Assembly (NCBI GenBank): GCA_002341825.1
Contig: DDOU01000058.1
Coordinates: 1 to 5,348 of the forward strand
DNA: 5,348 nucleotides
Direction of reading: 5' to 3'
DNA from: Candidatus Igneacidithiobacillus taiwanensis
GTDB lineage: Bacteria; Pseudomonadota; Gammaproteobacteria; Acidithiobacillales; Acidithiobacillaceae
Part shown: positions 1-5,348 of the stretch, in pieces
How the letters are laid out: each line of letters begins with the position of its first letter
How positions within the stretch are numbered: position 1 is the first letter of the stretch
Translations under genes and position numbers: made by a program
Notes under the pieces: generated by a model
Databases searched by the model: none
Seen by the model: only the letters and a program-made list of their open reading frames with translations
What the model was told of the DNA's origin: nothing

Positions 1-15
1 AGTCGGTCACCGCCA
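1..15 (+). tRNA. Possible 3' end of a tRNA (partial, cut by the window edge)
   Basis: The first bases end in TCACCGCCA, which matches the usual 3' end of bacterial tRNA-Ser: acceptor strand, G discriminator at position 12, and CCA at 13-15. A Rho-independent terminator begins 15 bases later, as expected after a tRNA gene. A tRNA gene also precedes rimP in E. coli (metY). Only about 15 bases are present, so the acceptor pairing, T-loop and anticodon cannot be checked. It could instead be the tail of a protein gene or plain intergenic sequence. Confidence 0.3.
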
Positions 16-30
16 GACTCCTATCCAATC

Positions 31-63
31 AACCCCAGCCATGAGCGCTGGGGTTGTCTTTTT
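31..63 (+). terminator. Rho-independent terminator of the upstream gene
   Basis: A perfect 9-bp GC-rich stem (31-39 pairs with 47-55, AACCCCAGC/GCTGGGGTT) closes a 7-nt loop and is followed by GTCTTTTT. This is a typical intrinsic terminator reading rightward. It should end transcription of whatever lies left of the window and separate it from the rimP operon. The end of its stem and its T-tract overlap the predicted -35 element of the operon promoter. Confidence 0.85.
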
Positions 64-82
64 CTGCAGTGCTGCGTACAAT
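54..82 (+). promoter_or_regulatory. Predicted sigma70-type promoter of the rimP-nusA-infB operon
   Basis: TTGTCT (54-59, four of six consensus bases) and TACAAT (77-82, five of six) are separated by the ideal 17 bp. Initiation would be expected near 88-90. This is the best promoter-like pair between the upstream terminator and rimP. Its -35 reuses the last bases of the terminator stem. The assignment rests on sequence match and position only; readthrough from an upstream promoter would be an alternative source of the transcript. Confidence 0.55.
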
Positions 83-86
83 CGCG

Positions 87-118
87 CAAAAAGTGGGCCG
101 AGTGCCCACTTTTTGTTT
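87..118 (+). promoter_or_regulatory. rimP leader hairpin / attenuator-like terminator
   Basis: A perfect 12-bp inverted repeat (87-98 CAAAAAGTGGGC with 104-115 GCCCACTTTTTG) encloses a 5-nt loop, followed by TTT. The GC-rich loop-proximal half plus T-rich descending arm give the form of an intrinsic terminator. The A-tract/T-tract symmetry would make it work on both strands. Structured rimP leaders with a terminator upstream of rimP-nusA-infB are described in proteobacteria (the Rfam rimP leader family). This position, about 20 nt before the start codon, fits that family. Whether it attenuates the operon, stops readthrough from the upstream gene, or protects the mRNA 5' end cannot be told from sequence. 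Confidence 0.7.
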
Positions 119-121
119 CTG

Positions 122-126
122 AAAGG
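122..126 (+). promoter_or_regulatory. Ribosome-binding site that decides the rimP start
   Basis: AAAGG is the only Shine-Dalgarno-like sequence before rimP. It directly abuts the TTG at 127 (no spacer) but lies 9 nt before the TTG at 136. A normal spacing is therefore obtained only for the second TTG. No ATG or GTG start is available in frame near the conserved N-terminus. Confidence 0.6.
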
Positions 127-135
127 TTGCTCGTC

Positions 136-582
136 TTGGAAAATCGACTGTTAGAAGGGATCGAAACACAGGTAGGCGCGGTAGGCTGCGAGTTGGTAGA
201 TGCGCGCATGCTGCGCTCTGGTCGCCAGGTGACTCTGCAGGTGTTCATCGACAAGGAGGGTGGCGTCAACATTGACGACTGCGTTGCCGCTAGCCGTCAA
301 CTCAGTGTTTGGCTGGACGTCGAGAACCCCATTCAGGGAGCGTACCGCTTGGAGGTTTCGAGTCCGGGGCTGGATCGACCCCTGGTTCGTCCTGCGGATT
401 ATCAGCGTTTTCTGGGCGCAGAGGTGGATTTGGAGCTGCATGCCATGGTCGAAGGTCGCAAGCGTTGGCGTGGAACTTTGCACAGTGCCGATGCGGAGTC
501 GGCTACTTTGGCAACTGAACTCGGAGAGAGGCGGTTTTTTTTTAGTACCATTCGGCGAGCCAAACTGGTGCCGCAGTGGTGA
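136..582 (+). CDS. rimP: Ribosome maturation factor RimP
   Basis: RimP is a cytoplasmic factor that binds the free 30S subunit and helps its late assembly. The 148-residue product has the family length (about 150 in E. coli). It shows the N-terminal alpha/beta domain (about 1-80) with the signature SSPGLDRPL at 75-83, then a small C-terminal SH3-like beta domain (about 85-148) ending in KLVPQW. I chose the TTG at 136 because AAAGG lies 9 nt upstream. The TTG at 127 would add three residues but leaves no spacer. A non-ATG start together with the upstream hairpin suggests modest translation. A run of nine T residues (535-543) encodes three phenylalanines near the C-terminus, which is a possible slippage site. 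The gene opens the operon, 25 nt before nusA. The identification is firm from the signature and gene order; the exact start is less certain. Confidence 0.95.
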   Translation: MENRLLEGIETQVGAVGCELVDARMLRSGRQVTLQVFIDKEGGVNIDDCVAASRQLSVWLDVENPIQGAYRLEVSSPGLDRPLVRPADYQRFLGAEVDLELHAMVEGRKRWRGTLHSADAESATLATELGERRFFFSTIRRAKLVPQW

Positions 583-607
583 GGGTCTTGCTTGAGGGAA
601 TGATGGG

Positions 608-2089
608 ATGAGTCGAGAACTTCTATATCTTGCCGATGCTGTCGCACACGAAAAGGAAGTAGACCGGGAAGTGATCTTTCAGGCCCTAGAGGCGTCCTTG
701 GTCTCCGCTTCCAAGAAAAAGTACGGCCAGGATTGGGATATCAGCGTCGAACTCGATCGCAAGACTGGAGAATATCTCACCAAGCGCTGGTGGACGGTGA
801 TCCCCGATGACGAAGAAAAAGAGATTCCCGATCAACAGTTACATTTGAGCGAGGCCCTTGCCAAGGATCCTACGGCGGCGATTGGTCAAAAGATATGTGA
901 GGAGTTGCAGGCAGTAGAGTTTGGCCGAATTGCTGCACAGAGTGCCAAGCAGGTGATTTTTCAGCGGGTGCGAGACGCTGAGCGGGATCGGATCGTTGCC
1001 GATTTCGCGTTCCGCCAGGGAGAGATCATCAGTGGCGTCGTCAAGCGTATGGATAAGGGGAACGCCATTGTCGATATGGGCCGCGCCGAAGCGGTGTTAC
1101 CCCGCGAGGAGATGATTCCGCGCGAGGCGATACGTTCAGGCGATCGTATTCGTGCTTATCTGAAAGAGGTGCGTCGGGTCCAGAAGGGCCCACAACTCTT
1201 TCTGTCGCGTACCGCACCGGAGTTGCTGCTCAAACTATTTGCCCAAGAGGTTCCAGAGATTGCCAACGGTATGATCGAGCTCATGGGTGCTGCTCGCGAT
1301 CCTGGGTTACGCGCGAAAATGGCTGTGCGCTCTAATGAGCCGCGGGTCGATCCGGTTGGGGCCTGCGTGGGGATGCGCGGCAATCGCGTGCAAACCGTCG
1401 TCAACGAGCTGCGCGGTGAGCGTGTGGACATTATCGTTTGGTCGGCGGACCCTGCCACCTACGTGATCAATGCCCTTTCACCCGCAGAGGTCTCGAGCAT
1501 CATCGTCGATGAAAATACGCACAGTATGGACGTTGTCGTTGACGAAGATCAGCTGTCTTTGGCCATTGGCCGCGGTGGACAGAATGTTCGCCTAGCCAGT
1601 CAACTCACGGGCTGGACCATAAACATCCTTACCCAGGAGGAAGCTCGCCAGAAGCGGGAGGAGGAGGATGCGCGTTTCCAGCAGGAATTTATTCAGGAGT
1701 TGGGAATCGACGCCGACTTGGCTCTTCTTTTGGTCCATGAGGGCTTCACTTCGTTGGAAGAGGTGGCCTATGTACCGGTCGCCGAAATGTTGGAAATCGA
1801 AGGGTTGAATGAAGACTTGGTGACGGAGCTGCGGCGTCGGGCTCGTGATCGACTATTGAGCAAGGCGATTGCCCAAGAGGAGCAGGTGCACCTGAGCGAG
1901 CCAGCGGAAGATTTGCTGCAGTTGCCGGGGATGGATGAGGCCTTGGCGCACCAGTTGGCGGCAAAGGGCATCGTGACTGCAGAAGAGTTGGCGGATTTGG
2001 CTATTGATGAATTGGAGGAAATGGTGACGATCGATGCCGATCGTGCCAAGTCCCTGATCATGGCAGCGCGTGCGCCTTGGTTTTCGTGA
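608..2089 (+). CDS. nusA: Transcription termination/antitermination factor NusA
   Basis: NusA binds RNA polymerase after sigma release. It enhances pausing and intrinsic termination, and takes part in rRNA antitermination with the other Nus factors. The 493 residues match the E. coli length (495). In order: an RNAP-binding N-terminal domain (1 to about 125), an S1 RNA-binding domain (about 136-200), KH1 (about 235-285, with GMRGNR at 255-260), KH2 (about 295-345, with GRGGQN at 321-326) and two acidic helical repeats, AR1 (about 365-415) and AR2 (about 430-489). AR2 ends in LIMAARAPWF. The AR pair is typical of gamma-type NusA, where AR2 binds the RNAP alpha C-terminal domain and relieves autoinhibition; that role is carried over from E. 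coli. The ATG follows GAGGGA (594-599) with an 8-nt spacer. NusA is a candidate autoregulator of this operon through the leader hairpin, but the sequence does not prove it. Confidence 0.98.
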   Translation: MSRELLYLADAVAHEKEVDREVIFQALEASLVSASKKKYGQDWDISVELDRKTGEYLTKRWWTVIPDDEEKEIPDQQLHLSEALAKDPTAAIGQKICEELQAVEFGRIAAQSAKQVIFQRVRDAERDRIVADFAFRQGEIISGVVKRMDKGNAIVDMGRAEAVLPREEMIPREAIRSGDRIRAYLKEVRRVQKGPQLFLSRTAPELLLKLFAQEVPEIANGMIELMGAARDPGLRAKMAVRSNEPRVDPVGACVGMRGNRVQTVVNELRGERVDIIVWSADPATYVINALSPAEVSSIIVDENTHSMDVVVDEDQLSLAIGRGGQNVRLASQLTGWTINILTQEEARQKREEEDARFQQEFIQELGIDADLALLLVHEGFTSLEEVAYVPVAEMLEIEGLNEDLVTELRRRARDRLLSKAIAQEEQVHLSEPAEDLLQLPGMDEALAHQLAAKGIVTAEELADLAIDELEEMVTIDADRAKSLIMAARAPWFS

Positions 2090-2145
2090 CGGATAGTCGG
2101 ACAGGGCCAAGGTTGGTACGGCGGCGAGTGGAGGGATAACGGAGT

Positions 2146-4731
2146 ATGACGGTTACAGTTGCGGGTTTTGCCAAAGAACTGCATTTGACGAATGAACGCT
2201 TGTTAGAGCAGTTTCAGGCGGCAGGCATTGCCAAACGGACAGCGCAAGATACGGTAACGGAAGAGGACAAGCAGAAGCTGCTTGGTTTTTTGCGGGGTTC
2301 GTTGGATAAGGCTACGCCGCAACGGATTACTCTCAATCGTACCAGTACCAGCGAGATCAAGCAGAATGTTGGTGCCGGCAAATCGCGTACGGTGCAGGTC
2401 GAGGTGCGACGCAAGCGCACCTACGTGAAGCGCGAGGCACTGCAGCCTGAGGCTGCCAGTGAGGAACCGAGCGTTGAGACATCGAAAGCAGCGGAAGTGC
2501 CAGCGGACGAGGCTCCTACTGTTGCCGAAGTGTCTACAACCGCGGTAGATGCATTGCCAGAGAGTCAAACTCCCGTAGAGAGCAGCGCCGCGCAGACCAG
2601 TGAGGAGCCGGTCCAGGCCTCCGTCGCGGATTCCGAGAAGATCGATGTGAGTGAAGCGGCAGTGCTCGAACCCGCACATCCTGAGGAGCGTGCCGACACG
2701 CCCGCCGATCGCCGGCGTTCTGGCGGGGAAAAAAGCCTGGCGGCGCCGCGTGTTACACCCGGTAGCGTCGCGCGTCCCGCAGCACCGGTGCCGGCAAGTG
2801 CGGCGCCGGCTGGAAAAAAGAAGGCGGCGCCCGGGCGTCGGGATGAGGAGGATTGGCGTGGTCGGCGCTCTGGCCGCAAAGCGGAGCGTGGCAGCGAGAA
2901 TGTTGTCCTTCGCCGTCGGCGTAATGAAAAAAAGGTGAGCACTCCCGCGGGCGGAGAATTCAGTGCTGCGCCGGTGATTCGCGAGGTAGCGATTCCGGAA
3001 ACGATAACGGTTGCCGAGTTGGCAAGCCGTATGGCGGTAAAATCCAGCGAGCTGGTCAAGGCAATGTTTAAAATGGGGGTGGTGGCTACGATCAATCAAG
3101 TGATCGACCAAGACACCGCCGCGATCGTCGTCGAGGAAATGGGTCATAAGGTGAAGATGGTCACGGTCGCCAGCCCCGAAGCCTTCCTGGAGGAGGATGC
3201 CTCCCCGGAAGCCGCAATCATGGCGCGACGTCCGCCCGTGGTCACGGTAATGGGACATGTCGATCATGGTAAGACATCACTACTGGACCGCATTCGCTCC
3301 ACACAGGTGGCGAGCGGCGAGGCCGGCGGTATTACCCAGCACATTGGCGCGTACCATGTGGAGACCCCCAAAGGGGTAATCACCTTCCTCGATACACCTG
3401 GTCACGAAGCATTTACGGCCATGCGCGCGCGGGGGGCGCAGGCGACCGACATCGTCGTCCTCGTGGTGGCTGCCGACGATGGGGTGATGCCGCAGACTAT
3501 CGAAGCCATCCATCACGCCAAAGCGGCCAACGTGCCGATCGTGGTGGCGGTGAACAAGATCGACAAACCCGGTGTGGACTTTGATCGCATCCGTCAAGAG
3601 TTGGCGCAGCATGAGGTACTCCCGGAGGAGTGGGGTGGCGACACCCAGTTTGTGCATGTCTCGGCAAAGACCGGTTTGCATATCGATGACCTCCTCGATG
3701 CCATCCTGCTGCAGGCGGAGATGCTCGATCTCGAAGTGCAGGTCAATGGCCCGGCCAAGGGGCTGGTGATCGAGTCGCGTTTGGATCGGGGCCGCGGTGC
3801 CGTGGCCACCGTTCTCGTTCGCCAGGGAACGTTGCGCGCCGGCGATACGGTACTGGCGGGCGCCCAGTATGGCCGTGTGCGGGCCTTGGTGGATGATACG
3901 GGTGCGCAGGTCGAGGAGGTTGGCCCGGGGTTGCCTGCAGAGATCCTCGGTTTGAGTGACGTGCCCCAGGCGGGGGATGAGGTCTTGGTGATGGCGGATG
4001 AGCGTAAGGCTCGAGAGGTTGCTTTGTTCCGCCAAGGAAAGTTTCGTGATGTGCGTTTGGCCAAGAGCGCGAAGGGTAGTTTGGAAAGTCTCTTTGAGGC
4101 GGCCAGCGAGGGCGAGGTGCAGCAGCTGTACTTGCTCATCAAGACCGATGTGCAGGGTTCTGCGGAGGCGCTGCGCAGCACGCTCGAGGGTCTCAGCACC
4201 AATGACGTGCGGGTGCGGGTCATCCACTCTGGCGTTGGCGGTATTACCGAGTCCGATGTCAACCTGGCGGTGGCCTCTCGTGCCGTCATCATCGGTTTCA
4301 ATGTCCGCGCGGAGGCGCAGGCACGACGGTTGATTGAACAAAGTGGGATCGACGTGCGCTATCACAGCGTCATTTACGATGCCGTAGACGAAGTGAAAGC
4401 TGCCATGACCGGTATGTTGGCGCCGGAGATCCGAGAACAGATCCTTGGCCATGCGCAGGTCCGCGAAACCTTCCGCGTGCCACGAGTGGGCACGATTGCT
4501 GGCTGCATGGTCACTGATGGTGTCGTGCGACGCAACGCCAAGGTACGGATAATTCGGCAAGAAGTGGTGATCCACACCGGCGAATTGGACTCCCTGCGTC
4601 GTTTCAAGGACGATGCCCGCGAGGTTCGCGAGGGTTTTGAGTGCGGCATCGGCGTGCGTAACTTCAACGACATCAAGGTCGGTGATGTAATCGAGGCCTT
4701 CGAGACGTTCGAAGTCGCACGGACTTTGTAA
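2146..4731 (+). CDS. infB: Translation initiation factor IF-2
   Basis: IF2 is the GTPase that places fMet-tRNA on the 30S subunit and drives 50S joining. The 861 residues are close to E. coli IF2-alpha (890). An IF2_N module (1 to about 50) and an IF2-associated segment (about 60-97) come first. A low-complexity linker follows, acidic and Ala/Pro/Glu-rich to about 186, then Arg/Lys-rich to about 263. A second IF2_N module spans about 283-335. The G domain has G1 GHVDHGKT (370-377), G2 region GGITQHIG (394-401), G3 DTPGH (416-420), G4 NKID (470-473) and G5 SAK (506-508). Beta-barrel domain II (about 535-625), domain III (about 645-745) and the C-terminal fMet-tRNA domain (to 861) follow. C787 and C833 sit where cysteines known to lie near the fMet site occur in Bacillus IF2. 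The ATG has GGAGGG (2130-2135) 10 nt upstream; a second GGAG (2141-2144) is too close to act. All GTPase motifs are intact. Confidence 0.98.
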   Translation: MTVTVAGFAKELHLTNERLLEQFQAAGIAKRTAQDTVTEEDKQKLLGFLRGSLDKATPQRITLNRTSTSEIKQNVGAGKSRTVQVEVRRKRTYVKREALQPEAASEEPSVETSKAAEVPADEAPTVAEVSTTAVDALPESQTPVESSAAQTSEEPVQASVADSEKIDVSEAAVLEPAHPEERADTPADRRRSGGEKSLAAPRVTPGSVARPAAPVPASAAPAGKKKAAPGRRDEEDWRGRRSGRKAERGSENVVLRRRRNEKKVSTPAGGEFSAAPVIREVAIPETITVAELASRMAVKSSELVKAMFKMGVVATINQVIDQDTAAIVVEEMGHKVKMVTVASPEAFLEEDASPEAAIMARRPPVVTVMGHVDHGKTSLLDRIRSTQVASGEAGGITQHIGAYHVETPKGVITFLDTPGHEAFTAMRARGAQATDIVVLVVAADDGVMPQTIEAIHHAKAANVPIVVAVNKIDKPGVDFDRIRQELAQHEVLPEEWGGDTQFVHVSAKTGLHIDDLLDAILLQAEMLDLEVQVNGPAKGLVIESRLDRGRGAVATVLVRQGTLRAGDTVLAGAQYGRVRALVDDTGAQVEEVGPGLPAEILGLSDVPQAGDEVLVMADERKAREVALFRQGKFRDVRLAKSAKGSLESLFEAASEGEVQQLYLLIKTDVQGSAEALRSTLEGLSTNDVRVRVIHSGVGGITESDVNLAVASRAVIIGFNVRAEAQARRLIEQSGIDVRYHSVIYDAVDEVKAAMTGMLAPEIREQILGHAQVRETFRVPRVGTIAGCMVTDGVVRRNAKVRIIRQEVVIHTGELDSLRRFKDDAREVREGFECGIGVRNFNDIKVGDVIEAFETFEVARTL

Positions 4732-4733
4732 GG
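4730..4733 (+). promoter_or_regulatory. Ribosome-binding site of rbfA inside the infB stop codon
   Basis: AAGG overlaps the TAA stop of infB (4729-4731) and lies 10 nt before the rbfA ATG at 4744. A shorter GAG at 4738-4740 is only 3 nt from that ATG but 9 nt from an in-frame GTG at 4750. A start at the GTG, two codons downstream, therefore cannot be ruled out. The weak site at a terminating codon suggests that ribosomes finishing infB help start rbfA. Confidence 0.45.
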
Positions 4734-4743
4734 CGTCGAGTTC

Positions 4744-5127
4744 ATGCACGTGGCACAGCAACGTAGTTATCCCCGCAGTGAGCGGATTGCGCATCTCTTG
4801 CAAAGCGAGATCGCCGGTCTGTTGCCGCACTTGCACGGACTGACGGGAGTCGGATTGCTGCCAAGTATCACCGAGGTGCGCTTGGCTGCGGATTTGCGTC
4901 AAGCCACCATCTTGTTTTCCCTGATGGATGGTCCCGAACGGGCGGCACTCGTGCAGGCACGGCTGCAAGACGTGGCGGGGGAAATCCGGCAGATTCTCGG
5001 TAAGCGCCTGCATCTGCGGCGCATCCCACCGCTGCAGTTTGCCTATGACCCGCGCTTTGACCACGATGCAGAGATGTCGGCTCTACTTGCTCAGCTTCCG
5101 CCAGCGCCCGAGGAGGGGGAAGGATGA
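4744..5127 (+). CDS. rbfA: 30S ribosome-binding factor RbfA
   Basis: RbfA binds the 30S subunit near the 5' end of 16S rRNA (helix 1) and helps late maturation and cold adaptation. The 127-residue product has the family size (133 in E. coli). It keeps the N-terminal [17 protein letters not shown] helix, the beta strand region (about 42-60) and the KH-like helix-turn-helix [22 protein letters not shown] (about 74-95, cited as a region), then LQFAYD (97-102). It is a divergent member. The DPR-type motif after the first helix is missing, and the usual AxG kink reads VAG here. The start is the ATG 12 nt after the infB stop. The last codons (EEGEG) are imposed by the truB ribosome-binding site, and the stop overlaps the truB start as ATGA. 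Family assignment rests on motifs plus position between infB and truB. Confidence 0.93.
   Translation: MHVAQQRSYPRSERIAHLLQSEIAGLLPHLHGLTGVGLLPSITEVRLAADLRQATILFSLMDGPERAALVQARLQDVAGEIRQILGKRLHLRRIPPLQFAYDPRFDHDAEMSALLAQLPPAPEEGEG
5111..5116 (+). promoter_or_regulatory. Strong truB ribosome-binding site within the end of rbfA
   Basis: AGGAGG, within a wider purine-only run, lies 7 nt before the truB ATG at 5124. It is the best Shine-Dalgarno match in the window and sits in the last codons of rbfA. It supports both the ATGA start and translational coupling, while letting truB be translated independently at a good rate. Confidence 0.8.
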
Positions 5128-5348
5128 GCCGTTGCAGCGATGGGATCTTGTTGCTCGATAAACCCATGGGTATCAGTTCCAATGCCGCTTTGCAGCGGGC
5201 CAAGCGTATCCTCGGTGTGCGCAAGGCCGGGCACAGCGGTACCCTCGACCCCTTCGCCACGGGTCTGCTGATTCTGCTCTTTGGCCAGGCGACCAAGGTT
5301 GCCGACTACTTGCTCAATTCCGACAAATGGTATCGCTGTACCTTGCGC
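5124..5348 (+). CDS. truB: tRNA pseudouridine(55) synthase TruB (5' part, cut by the window edge)
   Basis: TruB converts uridine 55 in the T-loop of tRNAs to pseudouridine and also acts as a tRNA chaperone. Only the first 75 codons are present; the family is about 300 residues. They include the opening [14 protein letters not shown] (7-20) and the catalytic signature [14 protein letters not shown] (36-49), where D42 corresponds to the nucleophilic aspartate (D48 in E. coli). ATKVADYLL and DKWYR follow, the latter near the conserved tyrosine of the active site (about residues 69-71). The ATG overlaps the rbfA stop as ATGA, with AGGAGG 7 nt upstream. No stop occurs before the window ends. rpsO often follows truB in this operon, but that lies outside the view. 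Confidence 0.96.
   Translation, partial: MSRCSDGILLLDKPMGISSNAALQRAKRILGVRKAGHSGTLDPFATGLLILLFGQATKVADYLLNSDKWYRCTLR

Noticed and set aside
1..135. Upstream extension of rimP in the same frame, which has no stop codon to the window edge
   Set aside because: No ATG or GTG start occurs in frame, and the stretch contains a clear terminator, promoter and hairpin. The known RimP N-terminus also aligns with the start at 136.
260..595. 111-codon + strand frame overlapping rimP
   Set aside because: It lies wholly inside rimP in another frame, with no conserved motif. It matters only as the frame reached by a one-base loss at the T-run.
2090..2145. Possible regulatory element in the nusA-infB gap (CCAAGGTTGG, 2107-2116)
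   Set aside because: Only a 4-bp stem with a 2-nt loop is possible and no T-tract follows. I saw no good -35/-10 pair, so the gap appears to hold just the infB ribosome-binding site.
2651..2938. Arg-rich 95-codon + strand frame inside the infB linker
   Set aside because: It is out of frame with infB, and its Arg-rich composition follows from the GC-rich low-complexity linker read in another phase. No convincing Shine-Dalgarno sequence or homology was seen.
2203..5064. Very long open frames on the minus strand opposite infB and rbfA (354 and 594 codons)
   Set aside because: They are aligned codon-on-codon with the sense genes, so their stops require TTA, CTA or TCA sense codons, which are nearly absent here. 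The translations show no recognisable domain and no ribosome-binding site was seen, while the sense strand encodes intact IF2 and RbfA.

Overview
This window holds most of a conserved bacterial housekeeping operon for transcription elongation, translation initiation and ribosome assembly: rimP - nusA - infB - rbfA - truB, all on the + strand. truB is cut by the right edge. The sequence points to a proteobacterium of the gamma or Acidithiobacillia kind. The support for this is the gene order, a NusA with both C-terminal acidic-repeat domains (AR1 and AR2), a long IF2 with two IF2_N modules and an extended charged linker, and moderately GC-rich coding with few TTA, CTA or TCA codons. The genus cannot be fixed from the sequence alone.

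Positions 1-135 are the control region. The first 15 bases look like the 3' end of a tRNA, possibly tRNA-Ser, ending in CCA. A Rho-independent terminator follows (31-63). A sigma70-type promoter (about 54-82) is embedded partly in that terminator. A perfect 12-bp hairpin (87-115) ends in a T-rich stretch and lies where a rimP leader or attenuator is expected. rimP then starts from a TTG codon. The predicted transcription start falls inside the first arm of the hairpin, which is the most interesting arrangement in the window.

Positions 136-5348 are densely coding. The gaps are 25 nt (rimP-nusA), 56 nt (nusA-infB) and 12 nt (infB-rbfA). rbfA and truB overlap as ATGA, and the truB ribosome-binding site lies in the last codons of rbfA. 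I saw no terminator or convincing promoter between the genes, so one polycistronic transcript is likely.

The products work on the same process. RimP and RbfA mature the 30S subunit. NusA couples RNA polymerase to pausing, termination and antitermination, including on rRNA operons. IF2 brings initiator tRNA to the 30S subunit and promotes 50S joining. TruB makes pseudouridine 55 in tRNAs. NusA or a ribosome-state signal may feed back on the leader hairpin, but that is inference.

I found no mobile element, CRISPR array, toxin, defence gene or unknown gene. The window does not appear to contain an undescribed system. The findings below are second-order features of a well-known operon.
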